This document shows, in pieces, positions 56,511-64,000 of a stretch of DNA of 64,000 bases. The notes below the pieces were generated by a model. That model was not told the DNA's origin and made no database searches. It was given only the letters and a program-made list of their open reading frames with translations. The stretch lies in assembly GCF_002234675.1 (NCBI RefSeq), contig NC_019868.2, forward strand, positions 5,550,433 through 5,614,432, given 5' to 3'. The position numbers and the translations under genes are program-made. The first letter of the stretch is position 1, and each line of letters begins with the position of its first letter. This DNA is from Oryzias latipes (taxonomy: Eukaryota; Chordata; Actinopteri; Beloniformes; Adrianichthyidae).

Positions 56511-57033
56511 TTACGGGGAACAGGATCCCCCAAGACACCCCCACCACCCCGGCATCAGTCATAGGCCCATCCCACCTCAAGACAAGAGACAGGGCCTGAC
56601 GTGACCCCCCTCCTCCTGTTGTTGTGTGTGTACACCGAGGGGTGCAGTTAAAACAGGGGAATGGAGCAACACCATTCCACCTGGTGAGCTTTGATTTCTG
56701 CAATGTCTGGGTTGGAGGAGCAGCTGTGAAGAATGGGCTGTGTTCTGTCTGTGGAAACTCTTTAGTGCTGACTTTTTGACCTGCATTGCATTTGTTTTTC
56801 TTCCTTTTTTTATCTTCTCTGATTTAGTTTTCTTGCATTTGCACAATATGTTGATTTTTGGTCCTTAAAGGTGTTTGAAAACTTTTTCTATGTTTTTCAG
56901 TCATGAGTGAGTTCTTAAATTGAGATGGATGAACTCCTTCATCCTGAACAAAAGCTCCTTCTGGCTGAGCGTCTCTTGTGATAAACAGATTTTGTTCCGT
57001 TAAAATCTTTATGTTTTCTGTTAAATGAGGTTA

Positions 57034-57259
57034 GCATAGCCAAGCCTTTTTTGTTTATTTCTTTATTTATTTTTACAGTTACATAGTCATTATTCATTGT
57101 ATGTGGGGGTTATGGGTCATATGTTTTAACAGAGGGGAGTGAGAAAGGTGAAGGGTGGGTTGGGTTTTCACTGTAATATTGTGTTTTCTGTTTTTAATGT
57201 TAAAGCGCTTCGAGCTGCACAAATTGATGAGAAGCGCTATTTTATAAATAAAGTTTGAT
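57034..57259 (+). mobile_element. LINE-tail insertion shared with block B
   Basis: Same 225-bp insertion as 41965-42189, with AAGCGCTTCGAGCTGCAC and a terminal AATAAAGTTTGATA. Block A has the empty site. Confidence 0.75.
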
Positions 57260-57795
57260 AAAACTGTACAACATTTGTTTTTTGATTGTTTACATTCTAA
57301 ACTGTTCTGGTCCTCTTTTCTAAATCAGTCGACAGGTAAAAATGTTACAATAGACAATTTAAATTGGAATGCCATTAAAAATAAAATAAGAACCTCTTTT
57401 TGAAAAAGATCTAGACTTTATAATCAATACATGGATTTGCATTGCACAACATTTTATTCACAAATGTAAATTCATAAAGGTGAAACCTCACATTAATAAT
57501 TAATCAATGTTAAGCTACTCTAAATCATGTTAAAAATTCCTACAACTAAATAAAAAATAAATATGCACAAAAAACTTTCCTATTTAATACATTTGTTTAA
57601 GATTTTAGCTTAATTCTCTAAAAACTTCTATTTTTCTTTCAAACATTACAAACAACAATATAAATGATAAAAGAGGTTCCTGTCAGTCTAAATCCTCTTT
57701 TTTTGTGTTTTCTATTATCATAAAAAGTTTGTTTATTAATTTAGGTGTTCTGAAACGTGAATTTCCTACAATTATTTCACGTTTCCTCTAAGTCT

Positions 57796-58659
57796 TTACT
57801 GTTTGCCTCTTGTGTAAGGAGCAGAGCTTCTCTGACCACCAAAAGACTTTTTCATTGGACCGGAGCCAGAAGACTGCTGGCCACGACCTTTGTAGCCATT
57901 CCTGCCCCTGTAACCATTTTGCTGGTAGGAATTGCCGCCTCCGTAAACATTTTGCTGGTCGGAACAGCCGCCTCTGCATGGGCAGCAGCACCCCCCATAA
58001 ACGCCATATCCTCCGCCATTTCCATAGCCGTAATTTTGGCCATAATCCATGGCGTCGTTTTGATTTTCCATCATGGTGCGGCGTGAATTGTCTCTTGGCG
58101 TCATTCTGATTCTGCTGGCTGCCTGCATCTCCTGCTTGGGAACAGCTTTCTTTACCTCAACTCTGTGTCCGTTCACTGTGTGGAAAGGCACAGCCACAGC
58201 CATGTCTGCCGCATAGTGATCCGTGAAGTGCACAAAGCCGAAACCCCGTTTCTTTCCGGTCGTCTTCTCTGACATGATTTCAGAGTTTTCCACTTCACCA
58301 TACTGAGAGAAGTAGTCGGTGAGGTCGTCCTCTTGGATGTCGTTTTTCAAGCCACCAACAAAGATTTTCTTCACCTTGGCACGAGCTTCAGACTCATCGG
58401 CCTGTTTCTTTGGAACAGCTCGTTTGACCTCAACCCAGTTCCCTTCCACTGTGTGTGGACTTGCCGCCATGGCTGCATCGGCCTCCTCTGGTGTTAAGTA
58501 GGTCACAAAGCCAAAACAGCGAGAGCGTTGCGCCGTCTTGTGTGGGACGACGGCACAGTCGATGAGGGTACCAAACTGCTCGAAATGCTTGCGCAGCCCG
58601 TCATCATTGGTGTCTACCTTGAGTCCTCCCACAAAAAGCTTACAGGCTTGGTTGAACAT
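57796..58659 (-). CDS. hnRNP A0-like protein, diverged local duplicate (copy C)
   Basis: An intronless 287-residue frame with both RRMs and the same Cys-cluster and QQNGY tail as copy A, two residues shorter in the GRGHGQQ region. It keeps some residues of the parental hnrnpa0 that A and B have changed ([17 protein letters not shown]). The frame is open about 43 codons upstream of the ATG. Its far 5' flank still resembles that of hnrnpa0 paralogue 2, so C looks like the founding copy of the three. Gene function and expression are unknown; RNA binding through the RRMs is expected. Confidence 0.75.
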   Translation of the reverse strand: MFNQACKLFVGGLKVDTNDDGLRKHFEQFGTLIDCAVVPHKTAQRSRCFGFVTYLTPEEADAAMAASPHTVEGNWVEVKRAVPKKQADESEARAKVKKIFVGGLKNDIQEDDLTDYFSQYGEVENSEIMSEKTTGKKRGFGFVHFTDHYAADMAVAVPFHTVNGHRVEVKKAVPKQEMQAASRIRMTPRDNSRRTMMENQNDAMDYGQNYGYGNGGGYGVYGGCCCPCRGGCSDQQNVYGGGNSYQQNGYRGRNGYKGRGQQSSGSGPMKKSFGGQRSSAPYTRGKQ

Positions 58660-58774
58660 TTTGGGTAAATCGTAAGATGTGTTTTGTTTAATCTTTAAAA
58701 CAACCCTGAAATTTTGAAATGGTTGATGGAAAGGAAAGTGGGTGTATTCATAGATTTCAAGCTGTGATAATGTG

Positions 58775-58880
58775 ATGACATGTGACATCGTCTGACTTCA
58801 TCTGACATCATCTGATGACATGTGACATCATCTGATGACATGTTTTTATTTTTTCATCTGATGACATGTTACATCATCCA
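58775..58880. repeat. Short minisatellite upstream of copy C gene
   Basis: Tandem CATCTGATGACATGTGA-type units, as upstream of copies A and B. Confidence 0.7.
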
Positions 58881-59394
58881 AGCTTGCGCAGTGGGACGCA
58901 TTTTTTGCTATTAAAAAAAAAACTTTATTGAACAGAGTACAAGTTTAAAACACTGAGAACCAATGTGCCAAAAATATGTATTTAAATGTGTTATTTTTAA
59001 TAAACCATCAACGTTTTATCTTCACAAGACAGAGGATTCATAAATCATCATTGCAAAATGTTCATATCATTTAGATCTTAACTTTGTGAAATCCATGAAG
59101 TCATATTCGCCGTGTAATAAAAAAAAGTGGTGAGTGTGGTCTCCAAATTGCTTTTAAAATCCAGGGCACTACATATTCCAGCACTGTATAGATTTTTAGT
59201 AGTTAGTGGGGGTGTGTCCGGATTCCCACCCTAATCCCTAATTACTTTGAAAATGAGGTTTCACGCTAACAGCGTTCCTTGACCCTGGACCATAAAGTGC
59301 TTTAGCAGAAGTGAAGTAATATTTGTGCATATGTAGAGTGCACAGGTAGATGTTACAGAACGCAACTATAGACAGCATATCACTGGATAGCTAG

Positions 59395-59862
59395 ACTCCT
59401 CCCCCTGGTGTTCCAAACAGAAAGTACCTGCTGGCTCACCAAAATCTCAGACTTCTATTGAGAAATAAACAGCTGTTACTCAGTCAACATATTTGTCAGA
59501 TTAACATCCTTGCTACATTTTCTCAACATCATCTTCATAATTTTCTTTTTTAATCATGAGTTATAAACTGACTAATAATGTGACTTAATAAAAGCGTGTG
59601 GTGCTCACTGGCCCCCACCTCAAACATTTGATTGACAGATTCTCAAGAGCCCCTTTCAGTGGAAGGGCTGTGGACTTCAAAAAAGATTACTGTACCCATG
59701 AAGAAACGTGACTCAGACCAATCACTGTCGACTTGATCCAAATGGCACCGAAAAATGGCGACTGAATTGACTTAATTTCGCTGGAGCTCAAGATAATGCG
59801 TTTTCTATGGGTGACATCACACTAGCTTTGTCCATCTTTATTTACAAGTCTGTGGGTGCTAC
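59395..59862. repeat. Dispersed repeat family 1, copy 3 of 3
   Basis: Matches 13257-13735 (GTTCCAAACAG, CTGTTACTCAGTCA, TATAAACTGACTAAT, GTGACATCACAC) and ends TTTACAAGTCTGTGG. It lies inside the former 5' flank of the copy C gene. Confidence 0.55.
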
Positions 59863-60180
59863 ACGGACGATACCATCTGAAAATGTCTGCATGCATTTGT
59901 CTATTTTAACCCTTGTGCTATCCTAGGTACTTTAACATTGGGAGTTGGGTCATCTAGACCCACTAGACAGTGCACTGAACCTTTTTTCTTCAATGATTTG
60001 TGATCTTCACTGGTGTCCATGGATTACATGAAATCTTTCCACCTTCATCCACCTTTGTCCTGGTAGGGAGAACACGTCAATGTAGGGGTGGGGTCATCTA
60101 AGATAGCACAAGGTTTAATAAAAGCAACTTTGAAAAACACAATTTATTTTTATTAACCCTATACAGCAAATGATTTTTTT
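59863..60180 (-). other. Relic of hnrnpa0 paralogue 2 5' flank
   Basis: ACACGGACGATACCATCTG and AATGTCTGCATGC, then (after the MITE) AATAAAAGCAACTTTGAAAAAC, align in order with 25045-25130 upstream of hnrnpa0 paralogue 2. The two segments are split by the TTAA MITE 59910-60114. Confidence 0.65.
59910..60114. mobile_element. TTAA-flanked MITE, copy 2
   Basis: A 205-bp element with ends CCCTTGTGCTATCCTAGG and the inverse, between TTAA at 59906-59909 and 60115-60118. The uninterrupted target is visible at hnrnpa0 paralogue 2 (CCATTTTAATAAAA near 25081-25094), which proves both the insertion and its TTAA target. Confidence 0.88.
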
Positions 60181-60535
60181 TTATATTTTTGATAAGACAC
60201 TAAATCATAATATTGCTGCATGTTAATATTGTTGAGGCAACCTAATGATTTAAATGTATTTTTGATACATTAAGGATTGTCTACCCGTATTATTATTTTC
60301 TACAGAGTTGATTTGTAATCACGTCTTTAACAAATGATCTTTAATTAACAAAAAATAGCCACTCAAGATGACAAATGACTAGAGAGAAATATACAAATAA
60401 CAATTGTGAATTTTGTTTTAAAACAGGAACAATTGGCCAGGGTGCATTGAATGTGCAAAATCTTAACACTAAACTTTCACTTCTGGACTTTGCGAATGGT
60501 CTCCAAATGATTTTTGACTATTAGACGAGCATCTA
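60181..60535. other. AT-rich spacer, nothing recognised
   Basis: No gene, RNA or repeat end recognised. Confidence 0.4.
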
Positions 60536-60915
60536 CCTTAAAGACCTGTTCCAATGAAAGTTGTATTTAGTATTTTTTAACATTTCTTGTAGCATTTTCA
60601 ATTCTATGCTGATGATACTGTCATTTACTCATCTAAATCTGATATTATTGACATTCAGCACTCAACATGATTTTAATTCTGTTCAATTGTGGTTACAATC
60701 TAATAAGCTTCTACTCAACAAATCTAAATCCTATTTCAAGTTGTTCAAAAAAAGATTACGTCCTGTTGCTGCAAATGAAATAAATTTAACTTACATGGAC
60801 ATGTCACCCATTTCAGCAACAGAAAAATTCCAATACCTTGGTTTGTGGCTTGACTCCTTACTCTCTTTAGTGCTCATATACAGTCTATTGTCCATACAAT
60901 TTCCTATTGTTTAAA
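60536..60915 (+). mobile_element. LINE reverse-transcriptase fragment
   Basis: Encodes FYADDTVIYSS with the catalytic YADD, then after a frame change LWLQSNKLLLNKSKSYFKLF and EKFQYLGLWLD. This is the palm and following region of a LINE RT of the Jockey/I-like groups. Only this piece remains. Confidence 0.65.
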
Positions 60916-61650
60916 ATTACTTGATGATAATTGATGAGGATATGTGAAGAAAATTAACAACAAAATAATTTTATGCTAAAAGAAATCTGAGTATTTCTTT
61001 ACTGCAAATCATCATGAAGCAGATTTGAGTTTGAAAGAGCTTGTAGACGTAGGTGCTAACATCAGCACGCTGCAAGCTCCCTGCTCCGCTGCTTTCTGGT
61101 ACGTCCACTTGCAAATGGATCCATGAACGCCTTTATTTTCCTTGTCTGAACTGGAACCTGGACCAAAACTGTACGATTAGATAGCTCAGATTTTACTCCC
61201 CATTTTTGTTGCACAGCTAATGTTAGGTTGGGGGTGTGAGGGGAGAGTGTAAACAGAAGGATGCTGGGAAACAGTGGCGTCTTACTTCATGCCAAAAGTC
61301 CCACGCATAACTCAGAGGCAAATTTCTGCAGAAACTATGTCTTGGAAAACAACACAGGGGTTTTGATTTAGACTAAAAATGATTGAAAGACCAATGGGAA
61401 CACTTTAAAAATAGATCAAGTCTTGTGTTGATGAGGCTCATCTACCTTAATAACATCTACATCTCTTGGTATCATTACGTAAAGCAGCATTAAATAGTAA
61501 ACAATCACGTTATTTTGTGTCATTTTAGTAAACTAAACCGTCTTTTAAACTCGATCCATTTGGGAAAATAGGAATCATACCAAATACTAGTTAATAATTT
61601 GTTGGCATTTAAGTTAAAAGAAAACAAAAGCCAAAGTTAAGATCAACAAG
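60916..61650. other. Intergenic DNA before maea
   Basis: No feature recognised. The AT-rich part near 61500-61620 precedes the maea 3' end. Confidence 0.4.
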
Positions 61651-61653
61651 TTT

Positions 61654-61659
61654 TTATTT
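61654..61659 (-). terminator. Candidate maea polyadenylation signal
   Basis: AATAAA on the minus strand, about 360 bp beyond the maea stop codon. It is the first such hexamer I noted in a plausible place. Confidence 0.45.
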
Positions 61660-62017
61660 TGTTTTAGTAAAATCAGAACATTTATCTAACAGAACTTCAA
61701 TCCCATCAGTCTTCACTCCTGATAACAAAAGGCCTATGAGATCATGAAAATGTTGATAGTCCATGTGCTTGAACAGATCAAATACCTTCTAGTCACATCT
61801 AAAACAGCCTGAAAGAACAAGAGCCCAGTATCTGTGTGGTAAAAATGGAAGGGGGTGGGGGGCACTCGATCACCTAGTGGCAAAGGGACGTTGAAGACCT
61901 GCAAATGGAGGAAGGGCACTGGATCACAGCTCCACTGTCGGCTCAGGGCAGACCTGATCACAGGAGATGGACTCTGGGCCATATTTGATCTTTTTAACAC
62001 TTAAGCCATGTGAGCGA

Positions 62018-63983
<1,966 letters not shown>

Positions 63984-64000
63984 TTAAGACTGCCTTTCTG

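Larger units (their letters stand above)
52460..59272 (+). repeat. Duplicated block, copy C (L1 inserted)
   Basis: Same order and orientation as block A: L2 3' end, ATCC array, endonuclease fragment, GC-rich segment, hnrnpa0-like gene (minus), minisatellite, 5' flank. It is interrupted by a 2.4-kb L1. Homology with A stops at about 59272 (GAAAATGA(G/A)(G/A)TTTCACGCTAA). Homology to the 5' flank of hnrnpa0 paralogue 2 resumes at 59860, seen only for C. Confidence 0.85.

Overview
The window is nuclear DNA of a teleost fish, probably a percomorph. It has small spliced genes with vertebrate orthologues, and its intergenic DNA is full of fish-type repeats: RTE, L2 and L1 LINEs, hAT, Tc1 and Harbinger elements, TTAA- and TA-flanked MITEs, and ATCC and GATT microsatellites. 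The species assignment is inferred from repeat character only. I saw no bacterial genes, CRISPR arrays or RNA genes.

Layout. (1) 1-18.3 kb, minus strand: klhl3, a CUL3 ubiquitin-ligase substrate adaptor. Twelve coding exons run from the start codon through most of the kelch propeller; the last exons lie beyond the left edge. Its introns hold many transposons. The most striking is a TA-flanked DNA element (7130-12039) carrying both a smaller MITE and a complete RTE LINE with an unbroken 997-residue ORF and a 14-bp target duplication. (2) 19.8-25 kb, minus strand: two tandem intronless hnrnpa0 genes. The klhl3-hnrnpa0 neighbourhood matches human 5q31. (3) 25-28.2 kb: repeats, including a 2.1-kb element with roughly 560-bp inverted arms. 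(4) 28.2-60.2 kb: three copies (A plus-oriented, B inverted, C plus-oriented) of a duplicated block. Each block carries a diverged hnrnpa0-like gene between an L2 3' end, microsatellites and LINE endonuclease debris. A and C are open; B has a nonsense change after the second RRM. The block copies were later hit by a hAT (B) and an L1 (C), and the spacers by an L2 with a solo LTR inside, a pogo-like element, a second hAT and a Tc1. (5) 61.6-64 kb, minus strand: the last four coding exons of maea, a RING-type subunit of the GID/CTLH ubiquitin ligase.

The most interesting signal is the local amplification of an hnrnpa0-derived gene family. The copies keep both RRMs but have exchanged the Gly/RGG tail for a tail with a five-cysteine cluster and QQNGY repeats. 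The reading frame also stays open upstream of the inherited ATG, through what was the promoter and 5' UTR of the parental gene. Copy B is a mosaic of A-like and C-like features, which suggests gene conversion between the arms.
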